Source of the DNA: an uncultured Polaribacter sp.
GTDB taxonomy: Bacteria > Bacteroidota > Bacteroidia > Flavobacteriales > Flavobacteriaceae
Direction of reading: 5' to 3'
Assembly (NCBI RefSeq): GCF_947500975.1
Contig: NZ_CANMUE010000005.1
Location: forward strand, 1-64,000
Length of the DNA stretch: 64,000 nucleotides
Each line of letters starts with the position of its first letter. Positions within the stretch are counted from its first letter, which is position 1. This document shows positions 28,355 through 38,800 of this stretch, piece after piece. The notes under the pieces are model-generated. The model was not told where the DNA came from. It was given only the letters and a program-made list of their open reading frames with translations, and ran no database searches. The translations under genes were made by a program, and so were the position numbers.

Positions 28355-29491
28355 TTAAACTTTTATTGCTTTTAAGTAAAGGCTTGTAAAATCATCTGCA
28401 ACAGTATCTTCACTAAAGTTAGCTTTTACATAATCGTGCATTTTATTTTTTGCAGCAACAAAATGTTTCTTGTTATAAAAATTTATGATTTCTTTTTTTA
28501 ATTTTTGTTCATTTTTTTTAGGGATCAATTTTCCAAAATCTTCAGGAAAAAACTCACTAATACCACCAACATTTGTAGAAATTACGGGTATTCCACAAGA
28601 AAAAGATTCTAAAATAACACAAGGTAAATTTTCATAATTACTAAAAAGAACAAACAAATTACTGTTTTGTAAAACTTTTGCAACTTCTTTGTATGGTATT
28701 TGATCTTGAAAGTGAATTATACTAGGCTTAATACCTAACTTTAAAGCATGTTTTTTATATTTTTGGGAGTTTTCACCAATTAAATTTACTTTAAAATGTT
28801 CAATTTCATTTTCAAGCTGTTTAATTACATTTAAAAAACCGGTTACATTTTTATGTGTATCCAACATGTTCGAAACATGCGTAATAGTATATGTTGATGT
28901 TGGTTTCTCTATCGGATAAAATAAATCCGTTTCTACAATATTTGGTACTCTTTTAAATGTACCTTTTAAACCAATATGTTCAATAGATTTTGTTAAATTA
29001 TTTGAAACGGGGCAAACAAAAGCAGCATTTTTACAGATGATTTTTGAGATTAATTTCTGAAAAACAGAAATATTTTTAGATTGTGGTTCATGATAACCTG
29101 TCCAGTGCTCAGATATGATAAATTGCTTTTTCTTAAACCATTTTAAGTACAAACAGTATATGCCAAAAGGATATAATTCATTTAGGTGAATTATATCAAT
29201 TTTTTCGATTTTTTTTAAGAGTATAAAAAAAGCTTTTAAATACAGAAATGTTTTTAAAAAAAGGTTTTTACTACTTTTTAAATAAGCAATTTGAGTATTT
29301 AAGTTTCTACCTTTTTCTGCTGTAATTTCTATATTATTTTTTTGATTTTTGTCAGAAATAATATGAATTACATCTACTAAGTGTTTTTTTGCAACAGCTT
29401 TTGCGTGCCTTTCAATAAAATCTCCATTAAAAGGAGATACTCTAGAAGGGTACCAACCACAAATAAATAAAACTGATAATTTTTGTTTCAA
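28355..29491 (-). CDS. Glycosyltransferase family 4 protein
   Basis: A 378-residue GT-B glycosyltransferase. The N-terminal half starts LSVLFICGWYPSRVSPFNGDFIERHAKAV; the C-terminal half has the group-1 donor site with LFVLFSNYENLPCVILESFSCGIPVISTNVGGISEFF. It probably builds a surface polysaccharide with the flippase. The start is a TTG: no ATG fits the conserved N-terminus, an in-frame TAA lies just upstream, and an AAAGG ribosome site sits 7 bases before the TTG. The -7 box TATATTTG is at 29512-29519. Confidence 0.87.
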   Translation of the reverse strand: MKQKLSVLFICGWYPSRVSPFNGDFIERHAKAVAKKHLVDVIHIISDKNQKNNIEITAEKGRNLNTQIAYLKSSKNLFLKTFLYLKAFFILLKKIEKIDIIHLNELYPFGIYCLYLKWFKKKQFIISEHWTGYHEPQSKNISVFQKLISKIICKNAAFVCPVSNNLTKSIEHIGLKGTFKRVPNIVETDLFYPIEKPTSTYTITHVSNMLDTHKNVTGFLNVIKQLENEIEHFKVNLIGENSQKYKKHALKLGIKPSIIHFQDQIPYKEVAKVLQNSNLFVLFSNYENLPCVILESFSCGIPVISTNVGGISEFFPEDFGKLIPKKNEQKLKKEIINFYNKKHFVAAKNKMHDYVKANFSEDTVADDFTSLYLKAIKV

Positions 29492-29511
29492 AAAATAACC
29501 TTTAATTTAAA

Positions 29512-29519
29512 CAAATATA
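29512..29519 (-). promoter_or_regulatory. -7 box of the glycosyltransferase-flippase unit
   Basis: TATATTTG on the minus strand, 20 bases before the TTG start. Together with AAAGG 7 bases ahead of TTG it defines the unusual start codon. Confidence 0.5.
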
Positions 29520-29567
29520 ACAACTTAAAATGAGGATTTGTTGTGTAATATTTTTACTTTTAACGGC

Positions 29568-30251
29568 ATGCAAATACAACACGTCTTTTTTGATTTAGAT
29601 CATACCTTATGGGATTTTGAAAAAAATTCTGATTTAACTTTTGAAAAAATATTTTTAAAATATAATATTAAAATTGATATTCATGCTTTTTTAGAAGTAT
29701 ATAAACCCATAAACTTAAATTACTGGAAATTATTTAGAAATGAAAAAGTAACCAAAAGTGAGTTAAAATACGGGAGATTAAAAAACACTTTTGATGCTTT
29801 GAATTATACCGTTTCTGATGATTTAATTGATTTAATTTCAGTTGATTATTTAGACTTTCTACCTCATTTTAATCATTTATTTCCGGATGCATTTCAAATT
29901 TTAGATTACTTAAAAAATAAATATCAACTTCATATAATTACAAACGGATTTGAAGAAACCCAAGCAAAAAAAATGGAATCTTCAAAAATTGCACATTATT
30001 TTGATAAAGTTATCACCTCGGAGTCTGTTGGAGTTAAAAAACCAAATTCAAAAGTTTTTGAGTTTGCTTTTCAAATTACAGGAGCAAACAAAGACAATTC
30101 TATAATGATAGGAGATAGTATTGAGGCTGATATTGAAGGAGCCCTAAATGTTGGTATGAAAGCAATTCATTGTAATTTTGATCAACAAAAAATTAGCAAT
30201 ATTAATTTCATATCCATAACTTCGCTTATAGGAATTAAACAATATTTATAA
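29568..30251 (+). CDS. HAD-family phosphatase, YjjG-like nucleotidase
   Basis: A 227-residue HAD hydrolase. Motif I FFDLDHTLWDFEKNS holds the nucleophile Asp and the general acid Asp, motif II is HIITNGFEETQ, Lys of motif III is in VGVKKPNSKVF, and motif IV is IMIGDSIEADIEGA. The WDFEKNS signature and length match YjjG-type pyrimidine nucleotidases that clean up abnormal nucleotides. ATG 29568 places motif I at the N-terminus as in relatives. The next gene is 31 bases downstream. Confidence 0.88.
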   Translation: MQIQHVFFDLDHTLWDFEKNSDLTFEKIFLKYNIKIDIHAFLEVYKPINLNYWKLFRNEKVTKSELKYGRLKNTFDALNYTVSDDLIDLISVDYLDFLPHFNHLFPDAFQILDYLKNKYQLHIITNGFEETQAKKMESSKIAHYFDKVITSESVGVKKPNSKVFEFAFQITGANKDNSIMIGDSIEADIEGALNVGMKAIHCNFDQQKISNINFISITSLIGIKQYL

Positions 30252-30282
30252 TATTAATACGTTAGTTACAAAACGAAAATAT

Positions 30283-30828
30283 ATGAAATCTAAACAAAAA
30301 ATAAGCTTTCTTTTATGCTTTTTAATGCTTACTTCTTGTTATCAGACTTTAGATTTTGATCAGTTAGATAATTATGTTTTAAAACCAGTATATACATCAC
30401 CAATAACTTATTTTACAGTTTTACCTTTTCAATTTTTTGATTCTAATGGAATACAACAATTTAGTATTTCTGAAGAGTCTGAATTTCCTGTATTTGAAAA
30501 CTCTTTTTTTAGAGATAATGTTGTTAAATTGGATTTCAATCTTGAAATTAGAAATGAGTTTGATAGAAATGTTATTTTACAAATTGAATTAATAGACAAT
30601 AATAACAACTCTGTTTATAATTTTAATTCCATCGAAATTGATGCAGGAGAATTAAATTATAGTTTTTTAGAAGAAATAGAAACTACAACAAATCTAAACT
30701 TAACCAATACGGCTAAAATTAGAATTACTGCATTTATAGAAAATACTGGAACACCTATGAATTCAGCAGATACAAGTGAATTTGTACTTAAATCATCAGC
30801 AACAATTTATATAGAATCAAGTTTATAA
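30283..30828 (+). CDS. Predicted lipoprotein of a three-gene envelope operon
   Basis: A 181-residue protein with a lipoprotein signal peptide (ISFLLCFLMLTSC, Cys19 the lipid site). The rest is predicted beta-rich with no motif I recognise. It was probably sorted to the outer membrane. The last base of its stop codon is the first base of the next ATG (TAATG), so translation is coupled to the beta-barrel gene. Together they may form a barrel-lipoprotein pair. Function is unknown. Confidence 0.7.
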   Translation: MKSKQKISFLLCFLMLTSCYQTLDFDQLDNYVLKPVYTSPITYFTVLPFQFFDSNGIQQFSISEESEFPVFENSFFRDNVVKLDFNLEIRNEFDRNVILQIELIDNNNNSVYNFNSIEIDAGELNYSFLEEIETTTNLNLTNTAKIRITAFIENTGTPMNSADTSEFVLKSSATIYIESSL

Positions 30829-32201
30829 TGATAAGAAAAATACTTTTTGTCCCTCTGTTTTTTTTGATTATGAAAACATTTTCTCAAAATAAACAAGTTT
30901 TATATGATTTTGCAGGTCTACCCCAAACACTTTTGTTGAATCCTGGAGCAGAAACTAATTTTAAATATCATGTAGGTATTCCTTTATTATCAGGAGTTTC
31001 TTTTGACTTTGGTTCTTCGCAATTCGTTTTATCTGATTTATTTGCCGTTGACAATATTGATATTAATGATAAAGTTGCTTCTGTTTTAAATAGTATTGAT
31101 GAAAGAGATTATCTTAAAATTAATACCCAAATAGAGGTTTTAAATTTTGGTTTTAGGCTTAATAATAAAACATATTTGAGCGCAGGGTTCTATGAAGAGT
31201 TAGATGCAATTGGTTATTACCCTAAAGATGTTCTTACTTTTTTAACACAAGGTAATGGAGATAATGTTTTTAGAAATATTAACTTGTCAGAAATTCGTTA
31301 CAAAGCAGAATTATTAGGTGTTTTTCATCTTGGAATTACTAAAAAAGTAAATGATAAATTAACATTTGGTAGTAGGTTTAAAATTTATTCATCGGCATTT
31401 AATTTAGAATCTAAAAATAATACTGGAACATTTTCAACAATCCAAGGAACTAACAATATTTACACACAGTATTTAAATAATGTAGATCTTAACTTTAAAA
31501 CAGCAGGTATTATTAGAGATGACGAATATATAAGTGATAGTAGTATCTTTTTGAATAATACTTTATTAGGTGGTAATTTAGGTTTGGGTTTAGATTTTGG
31601 TGTTACTTATCATATTACACCTCAATTACAATTTTCTGGAAGTATCCTAGATCTAGGATATGTCTCTTATAAAAACGATATAAAAAACACTAAAGTTGAA
31701 GGTGATTTTGCTTTTGAAGGATTAGACTTTCCTTTAAACAATTTATCTTCAATAGAAACTTGGAATGAGCTTACTGACCGATTTGAGGAAGAAGTTCCGG
31801 TAACTGATGATAATGAATCTTATGTTTCTTGGAGACCAACCAAATTAAATTTCGCTTTAAAATATAGTTTTGGAGAAAAAAGAAGTGAGGTTTGTTATGA
31901 TAATTCTTATAATGATTTTTTTACTGATGCAGTTGGAGTACAGTTATATAGTGTTTTTAGGCCGTTAAGCCCTCAGTTAGCTTTAACGGGTTTTTATCAA
32001 AAATCGTTAACAAAAAAAATTCACACTAAAATAACTTACACTATAGATGATTTTTCTTACTCTAATCTTGGTGCAGGCTTGTCTGCTCAATTAGGAGCTG
32101 TAAACTTATACGGAATGATAGATAACATTTTAGAGTTTAAAGACCTTTCTTCCGCAAATAGTATTTCATTTCAAATGGGCATTAACCTAATATTTAACTA
32201 A
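30828..32201 (+). CDS. DUF5723-like outer-membrane beta-barrel protein
   Basis: A 457-residue protein with a signal peptide (LFVPLFFLIMKTFS, then QNKQVLYDFAGLPQTLLLNPGAE). The early LLLNPGAE motif and long runs of alternating strands (FGFRLNNKTYLSAGFYEEL, KLTFGSRFKIYSSAFN, LGLGLDFGVTYHITPQLQFSGSILDLG) match the DUF5723 barrel family of Bacteroidota. The start overlaps the lipoprotein stop by one base and the third gene follows after 1 base. Substrate or role is not known. Confidence 0.75.
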   Translation: MIRKILFVPLFFLIMKTFSQNKQVLYDFAGLPQTLLLNPGAETNFKYHVGIPLLSGVSFDFGSSQFVLSDLFAVDNIDINDKVASVLNSIDERDYLKINTQIEVLNFGFRLNNKTYLSAGFYEELDAIGYYPKDVLTFLTQGNGDNVFRNINLSEIRYKAELLGVFHLGITKKVNDKLTFGSRFKIYSSAFNLESKNNTGTFSTIQGTNNIYTQYLNNVDLNFKTAGIIRDDEYISDSSIFLNNTLLGGNLGLGLDFGVTYHITPQLQFSGSILDLGYVSYKNDIKNTKVEGDFAFEGLDFPLNNLSSIETWNELTDRFEEEVPVTDDNESYVSWRPTKLNFALKYSFGEKRSEVCYDNSYNDFFTDAVGVQLYSVFRPLSPQLALTGFYQKSLTKKIHTKITYTIDDFSYSNLGAGLSAQLGAVNLYGMIDNILEFKDLSSANSISFQMGINLIFN

Positions 32202-32202
32202 A

Positions 32203-32973
32203 ATGATAAAAAAAATAATCTATTTATTAATTTTTTTGATGAATTTTTCTGTTTTCAGCCAGAATACAACTAATAATTATAAATATATAATTGTACCAGA
32301 GAAGTTCGATTTTTTAAAAAAAACGGATGAGTATCAAACAAGTTCGCTCATGAAATTTTTATTGAAAAAGAAGGGCTTTGAAGTTTTTTTAAGTAACGAA
32401 AAATTCCCAGCAGAATTAGCTGCAAATAAATGTTTGGCATTATTTACAGATATTAAAGATGCATCTTCTATGTTTTCAACAAAGAGTACAATACAGATTA
32501 AAGACTGTAGCGGTAAGTTGATTTTTAGTTCTAAACAAGGTAAAAGTAAAGAAAAAGCGTATAAAAAAGCATATCATGAGTCAATTAGAAATGCATATAA
32601 TACAATGTCAGATTTTTCTAATACTTATTTATCTTCTAATATTGAGGAAATAAAGAAGCCAAAAAATATTATAGATAAACCTGTTGGAAAAACAATAATT
32701 GCACCTCAAATAATAAAAGTTAAAGAGTTAGAGCAGAAAGGCAAAGTTATTAAAAAAGAATCTAAACTTTTATATGCGCAACCAAATGCAAACGGATTTC
32801 AATTAGTAAATATGACTCCTAAAGTTGTTTTTATAATTTTAAAAACTAATGTTAAAGACGTTTTTGTAATCAAAGATAAAAACGGAATTTTATTTAAAAA
32901 CAATAGCTATTGGTTAGCCCAATATTATGAAAACAATCAATTAGTAGAAAAAGAATATCAAATAAAATTCTAG
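32203..32973 (+). CDS. Secreted or periplasmic protein of unknown function
   Basis: A 256-residue protein with an N-terminal signal peptide (IIYLLIFLMNFSVFSQN). An early domain (YKYIIVPEKFDFLKKTDEYQTSSLMKFLLKKKGFEVFL) looks like an alpha/beta fold and is followed by a Lys-rich linker. I recognise no family. It lies 1 base after the DUF5723 barrel gene, so it is part of the same envelope operon and may be a periplasmic partner. Its stop shares a CTAG with the convergent rarA stop. Confidence 0.65.
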   Translation: MIKKIIYLLIFLMNFSVFSQNTTNNYKYIIVPEKFDFLKKTDEYQTSSLMKFLLKKKGFEVFLSNEKFPAELAANKCLALFTDIKDASSMFSTKSTIQIKDCSGKLIFSSKQGKSKEKAYKKAYHESIRNAYNTMSDFSNTYLSSNIEEIKKPKNIIDKPVGKTIIAPQIIKVKELEQKGKVIKKESKLLYAQPNANGFQLVNMTPKVVFIILKTNVKDVFVIKDKNGILFKNNSYWLAQYYENNQLVEKEYQIKF

Positions 32974-34241
32974 TAATCGTATTTTTTTTTCCATCTTTTT
33001 TGTAATATTTCTCTAAACTGATTTTCCCTAGCATTTTGTCCTGGTTCATAGATTTTTGTACCTGAAATTTCATCAGGTAAAAATTCTTGTTCAACAAAAC
33101 TATCTGGGTAATCATGAGAATATTTATAGTTTTTACCGTAATTTAAGTCTTTCATTAATTTAGTTGGAGCATTTCTTAAATGAAGAGGTATAGATAAATC
33201 TCCTGTTTTTTGAACCAAATTTTGTGCTTTACCTATAGCTACATAAGAAGCGTTACTTTTAGGTGAATTTGCTAAATATACTGCACATTGACTCAGTATA
33301 ATTCTAGATTCTGGATAACCAATTGTAGATACTGCTTGAAAAGTATTGTTTGCTAAAATTAAAGCTGTTGGGTTTGCATTTCCAATATCTTCAGAAGCAG
33401 AAATCAACAACCTTCTAGCAATAAACTTTACATCCTCACCACCTTCAATCATTCTTGCCAACCAATACACGGCAGCATTTGGGTCGCTTCCTCTTATCGA
33501 TTTTATAAAAGCAGAAATAATATCATAATGTTGCTCACCTGTTTTGTCATATCGAACTGTATTTTTCTGAATTTTTTCTAAAACAAGTTTGTTAGTAATT
33601 TCAATTTCATCATCAGTAGATACTAATAACTCAAAAATATTTAGAAGCTTTCTGGCATCACCACTAGAAACCTGTAACAAAGCATCAGTTTCTTTTAAAA
33701 TAATTTTTTTGGTCGATAAAAGCTCATCTTTTTCTATTGCTCTATGCAAAAGAGCTATTAAATCAGTTTTATCAAAAGAATTTAAAATATATACCTGACA
33801 ACGAGAAAGTAGGGCAGGTATTACTTCAAAACTTGGGTTTTCTGTGGTTGCCCCAATTAAAGTAATCCAACCTTTTTCTACAGCACCTAATAAAGAATCT
33901 TGCTGAGATTTACTAAACCGGTGGATCTCATCAATAAATAAAATTGGATTTTTTGTTGAAAATAATCCTCCACTTTTTTTGGCCTTTTCAATGACATCTC
34001 TTACATCTTTAACGCCAGAACTAATAGCACTTAAAGTATAAAATGGTCTCTTAGATTCTGTAGCAATAATATTTGCCAACGTGGTTTTTCCAATTCCTGG
34101 AGGTCCCCATAAAATTAAAGAAGGAATGACTCCTTGTTGAATTAAATTAGTTAAAACTCCATTTTTACCAACTAAATGTTGCTGACTAATATAATCATCT
34201 AAAGTTTTAGGCCTTATTCTTTCTGCCAAAGGTTCATTCAT
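32970..34241 (-). CDS. rarA: Replication-associated recombination protein A
   Basis: A 423-residue AAA+ ATPase (RarA/MgsA/WRNIP1) acting at stalled replication forks. Walker A is [13 protein letters not shown], Walker B is [10 protein letters not shown], sensor 1 is [10 protein letters not shown], and the arginine finger is in [10 protein letters not shown]. The C-terminal helical region includes [19 protein letters not shown] and [14 protein letters not shown]. Length and start are normal. It is convergent with the operon upstream and shares its final CTAG. Confidence 0.96.
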   Translation of the reverse strand: MNEPLAERIRPKTLDDYISQQHLVGKNGVLTNLIQQGVIPSLILWGPPGIGKTTLANIIATESKRPFYTLSAISSGVKDVRDVIEKAKKSGGLFSTKNPILFIDEIHRFSKSQQDSLLGAVEKGWITLIGATTENPSFEVIPALLSRCQVYILNSFDKTDLIALLHRAIEKDELLSTKKIILKETDALLQVSSGDARKLLNIFELLVSTDDEIEITNKLVLEKIQKNTVRYDKTGEQHYDIISAFIKSIRGSDPNAAVYWLARMIEGGEDVKFIARRLLISASEDIGNANPTALILANNTFQAVSTIGYPESRIILSQCAVYLANSPKSNASYVAIGKAQNLVQKTGDLSIPLHLRNAPTKLMKDLNYGKNYKYSHDYPDSFVEQEFLPDEISGTKIYEPGQNARENQFREILQKRWKKKYDY

Positions 34242-34311
34242 TCAGTAAAAATAATAAACATTTCTGACAGAATTTGCATAAATCTTTTTTGGTTAGATTT
34301 TTGTTATTTTT

Positions 34312-34986
34312 ATGTTGATGACAACAAACAAAAAACTCGCATATTCAAATTCAATATTTTTAATTCCTGCAATCTATGTAATTAGTATTTGGTTTATTTA
34401 TGGAATTGAAATTAAATATGGATTCAACTTTAACAAGTTTGGGGTCTTTCCAAGAACTTTAAGTGGTTTTAAAGGTGTTTTCTTAACACATTTTATACAT
34501 AGTAACACATCGCATCTATTTAATAATTCAATTCCTTTATTTGTGCTTTTAAGTAGTGTTTTTTATTTTTATAAAGATGTTGCTTATAAAGTTTTATTGA
34601 TTGGTGGGTTCTTTACTGGTTTTATTACTTGGATTATTGCAAGAGAATCTTTTCATATTGGAGCTAGTGGCGTAGTGTACTTACTTTTTAGTTTTGTTTT
34701 TTTTAGTGGAATTATTAGGAAGCATTACAGGTTAGTATCACTTTCTTTGATAGTAATTTTTCTTTATGGTAGTATGATTTGGTATGTTTTACCAATTAAA
34801 GAAGGGATGTCTTGGGAAGGACATTTATCTGGTTTTACTGTAGGTTTAATTTTAGCTTACTTGTACAGAAATAAGGGGATTACCAAAGAAGCACATCAAT
34901 TTACAAAAACAGAGTTCGATTTACTATTTGATGAGGAAGGTAATTTTTCTCCTCCAGAAACAGTGGAGGAGGAGCTACCAGAATAA
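34312..34986 (+). CDS. Rhomboid-family intramembrane serine protease
   Basis: A 224-residue membrane protein with six or so hydrophobic helices. The rhomboid hallmarks are HFIHSNTSHLFNNSIPLF, the nucleophile serine motif HIGASGVVYLL, and the catalytic histidine in SWEGHLSGFTVG. It cleaves substrates inside the membrane; targets are unknown. The Glu-rich C-terminal tail (FDEEGNFSPPETVEEELPE) is cytoplasmic. It is a single gene between convergent neighbours. Confidence 0.92.
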   Translation: MLMTTNKKLAYSNSIFLIPAIYVISIWFIYGIEIKYGFNFNKFGVFPRTLSGFKGVFLTHFIHSNTSHLFNNSIPLFVLLSSVFYFYKDVAYKVLLIGGFFTGFITWIIARESFHIGASGVVYLLFSFVFFSGIIRKHYRLVSLSLIVIFLYGSMIWYVLPIKEGMSWEGHLSGFTVGLILAYLYRNKGITKEAHQFTKTEFDLLFDEEGNFSPPETVEEELPE

Positions 34987-35006
34987 ATGTGATATGTGTT
35001 TACTAA

Positions 35007-35750
35007 TTATTTTTGTCTTTGCCTCACAGTTTCATATAAAAAAACACCACAAGCAACAGAAACATTTAGTGATTCTATTTCGCCAAGTAAAGGTAGTTTT
35101 GCTTTATAGTCTGACATTTTTAAAATTGATGGGTTTACCCCTCTATGTTCAGAACCCATAATAATTGCTATTGGTTGATTAAAATTAACATCATAAATAG
35201 AGTCTTCTGTTTTTTCTGTAGCAGCAACAGTTTTAATATCAACAGCATTTAACATATAAATGGCATCTTTTATATGGTCTACTTTACATATTGGTATTTT
35301 AAAAGCTGCGCCAGCTGAGGTTTTTATTGTTTCAGCATTTACAGGTGCACTACCGTTTTTCTGAACAATAATACCGTTGACACCAGTACATTCAGCAGTT
35401 CTTATTATTGCTCCAAAATTTCTAACATCAGAAAGTTGATCTAATAATAAAAACAGAGGTACTTTATTTTCATCTAATGTTTTCTCAATTAATTGTTCTA
35501 GATCATGAAATTCTACAGGAGATATTTGGGCAACAGCACCCTGATGGTTATTGTTTTTTGATAATCTATCTAATTTTTCTACAGGTACTATACTTGTTGT
35601 AATTTTCCTTTCTTTAATTATTTTATCAAGTTCATAAAATAAATTTCCTCTTAATCCTTTTTGAAGGTAGATTTTATTTATAGTAGAATCACTTTCTATG
35701 GCTTCAATTATTGCTCTAATTCCAAAAATGGTTGTTAATTTATCTATCAT
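35007..35750 (-). CDS. rlmB: 23S rRNA (guanosine-2'-O-)-methyltransferase RlmB
   Basis: A 247-residue SPOUT methyltransferase. It has an N-terminal substrate-binding part (FGIRAIIEAIES; INKIYLQKG), then the TrmH knot motifs DVRNFGAIIRTAECTGV, IIMGSEHRGVNP and LPLLGEIESLNVSVACGVFLYE. It methylates G2251 of 23S rRNA in E. coli; some TrmH relatives act on tRNA, so the exact target is inferred. The -7 box TACATTTG (35755-35762) ends 4 bases before the ATG. Confidence 0.9.
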   Translation of the reverse strand: MIDKLTTIFGIRAIIEAIESDSTINKIYLQKGLRGNLFYELDKIIKERKITTSIVPVEKLDRLSKNNNHQGAVAQISPVEFHDLEQLIEKTLDENKVPLFLLLDQLSDVRNFGAIIRTAECTGVNGIIVQKNGSAPVNAETIKTSAGAAFKIPICKVDHIKDAIYMLNAVDIKTVAATEKTEDSIYDVNFNQPIAIIMGSEHRGVNPSILKMSDYKAKLPLLGEIESLNVSVACGVFLYETVRQRQK

Positions 35751-35754
35751 TTTG

Positions 35755-35762
35755 CAAATGTA
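35755..35762 (-). promoter_or_regulatory. -7 box of rlmB
   Basis: TACATTTG on the minus strand with only 4 bases to the ATG. This is the fourth gene in the window with a probably leaderless start. Confidence 0.5.
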
Positions 35763-35819
35763 TGTTAAAAATAAAATCTAACCCAAATAATATTAATGTT
35801 AGGCATTTCAGCTTAAAAA

Positions 35820-35858
35820 ATAAACCATCAAAACTTCTAAGTTTTGATGGTTTATTTT
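35820..35858 (-). terminator. Terminator of SusCD operon A
   Basis: A long perfect stem, AAACCATCAAAACTT and its complement, with a 2-base centre and T/A runs on both sides. It lies about 20 bases past the stop of the last operon A gene. Confidence 0.85.
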
Positions 35859-35877
35859 AAAAGTTATATTAAAAATA

Positions 35878-38800
35878 TTAGTTAATAATAAATTTATGTG
35901 TAACTTCATTACCTTCAACAGAAAACTTAATTAAATAGACCCCACTTGAAAAGTTTGATAAATTTATTGAGCTTTCATTGTTAGACAACTCTAATATATC
36001 TGAATACATTTTTTGACCTGATAAATTATAAATAATAAATTTAGTTTCCCCTAAATCATTTAGAGACTTGATATTTATAATTCCATTAGAAACTGTAGGA
36101 TATATTTTTATCTCAGATGAAGATAAAATATTTTCATCTAAACTTAGAGATTCAGCAGTAAATTGACCAGAAAATACACCTCTACCATGGGTAGCTGCAA
36201 ATACCATATTATCATCTCTTAAATCTAAATCTAATACTTTAACATTACTCATACCATTATAAGATGGTAGCCAAGTAGGGTTTGTATCAGAAAAGTTTGA
36301 AGTATACCAAACTCCAAGTTCTGTACCAATAATAACTTCTTCTAAATTAAGAGGGTTTTGTAATATTGCTTTTACAGGCAAGTCTGGAAGGTTTCCGTCT
36401 TTTGCTTGCCATGTTACTCCTTTATCACTTGAATAATAAATATTATTTACACCATAATTATGTAAGGTTACAAAAATATCATTCTCAGTTTGACCAAACT
36501 CTAAATCAGAAATACTACCTATCAATCGGTTTTCATCTAAACCTGTCCATGTAGGGTTTTCACTGTCAGCATTTTCCACCAAGAGAACATCACCTAAAAT
36601 GGTACCAATAAGTAAGGTTGATGATGTAGTAGTATGTGGTGATACAGTAAAGGCTGTTGGTGTTGTTGTTAATAGTTCATCAGTTAAATCTGTTTTAGTT
36701 AATGTAGTTGTAGATTTAATACCAGAATACCTTTTTACTATATAATTACCTGATGCAGAATAATTAGAGTATAAAATATCTAAATTAGAATCTAATGCTT
36801 GAGGATTGATAAATGCACCATTACTCTCATTTTCACTATTTATTGAAACATTATCACCATCAAAGTTATATAAATTAATTCCACCATTATATACATAATT
36901 ACTAATTATATATCTATCTGTACCATCTTGATCCATAAATGTATATGCACCATCACCTCCATAAATTTCAGTAGAACTATCAGGCCCATTTGAGTTACCG
37001 TTTTCAATTAATACCGTACCATTATCTTGTAATCCGCCTGCAAAATAATCTCCATCAAAAGCCGTCGTTGGTCCCACACCCAAAGTATAAAACTGAGATG
37101 TGATTAAACCATTTGTTCTTTCTACAATAGTAGTACCACCATTAGAGCTATAAGCAACACCACCATCATTACCAAATATAACTTTATTAGAATCATTATG
37201 TCCAAAAGCAGCAATGTGCTGGTCTGAATGAACATATTGATAACCAAAACCACCATACCAGTGAGAAATCTGATTCCAAGAAGATGCTCCATTGGTAGAT
37301 TTAAATAAGTCAATTCCTCCAGTATATACTATATCATCATTATTTGGAGCAACCTCTAATAATAAATCATAAAAAGCTTGTCCTCTTGTAAAATCATTTG
37401 CTGTAATATCTGTATCAGCATCGTCAGGAAGTGTTTTTGTTCTTACTCCAAAAGCTGGTACAAATCCAGAAGTGGTACTTATTATTGTAACTCCTCCTGT
37501 TGTTAGTTCAGCTAAAACATAAATTTTACCTGCTGAGGTAGAAGAAACAGCTATTTGTGTTCTAGAACCATTTGTAACAGTATAAATATTAGAAAAATTT
37601 ACACCATCAGAAGAAGAAAAAATTTCACCACCTCCATCTCCGTATATTTTGCTCTGAGTTGTTGAGACCCATATTTTGCCACTAGAATCAATTTCAATAT
37701 CATTAGGGCAGTGTTTGTTTCCATCTTCAGTTAATGGAAGTGATAATTCCGTCCAATTATCTCCACCATCAATTGATTTATATAAACCGTATGATAAACC
37801 ACCGATAGTTGTAGCTGAATTAGAAGATCCATATAATGCATCAGCAGCAGCTACATAAATTTCAGATACACCTTCATTATTTTTTATTTTAATATCATTT
37901 ATATGCTGTATTCCAGGTACAACCATTGCGGTAAAATTACCTTCAGCAGGGTTTAAAGAACCACTTACAGTACCAGTTTCTAATGCAGCTTCAATTAAAT
38001 CTCCAGTTTCTTTAGATATCATAACAGCAGGAATTGTAATTGTTGAATCTTCTCCCCCCATAGGTATTGGCTCTCCAGATACGTTATTTAACATTATAAC
38101 CGCTATAGCACCATTATCTTGAGCATTTTTAACTTTTACAACAAAGTCACAGTTACCTCTTCTTATTACAGCTATTTTACCTGTTGCATCGTCCCCAAAT
38201 GAGTTGCAAGCTTCAGTTGCAGTATCAGCACTATCATTTGCCATTATGAACTCTGCCGATATTACAGAAGTTATTTCTGGGCCAAAGTTAGTTGTAGGAA
38301 ATGACTGATAATCACCGGCAATTTCTGAAGGAGAGTTTACCGTAATATTTGATGATGATACAAAATAGCTAACACCTGTGTTTCCTCCAAAAATGTTTGT
38401 CCAAGTTGAACCCCCATCAATAGATTTCCATATACCGTCACCATTAACTGACCCATCTGTATGTCCAACATATGATTCTCCTGTACCAACATAAAATACA
38501 TTTGTATCATTTGGGTCAAAAGTAATACTAGAAACTGCTAAGTTCTCAGGTATTCCAACTCTTTCCCATACCGAATTTTCATTAGAAATATTTGAATTTT
38601 TCCATAAACCACCACTTACACCTCCTGCAAAAACGGTTTCATCAGTAGCATCGTTTGGATCAAACATAAGCGCTCTAGTTCTGCCTCCAACATTATTAGG
38701 GCCTCTATTTATCCACATATTATCTATATCATCTCCAGGGGTACGTGAATAATTGTTACTTTTTTGTAATAGTTCTTTTTGTATTTCTGCTACTTTTATT

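Noticed and set aside
32970..32973. Shared CTAG stop of the envelope operon and rarA
   Set aside because: Overlapping stop codons of convergent genes are common in compact genomes and need no special explanation.
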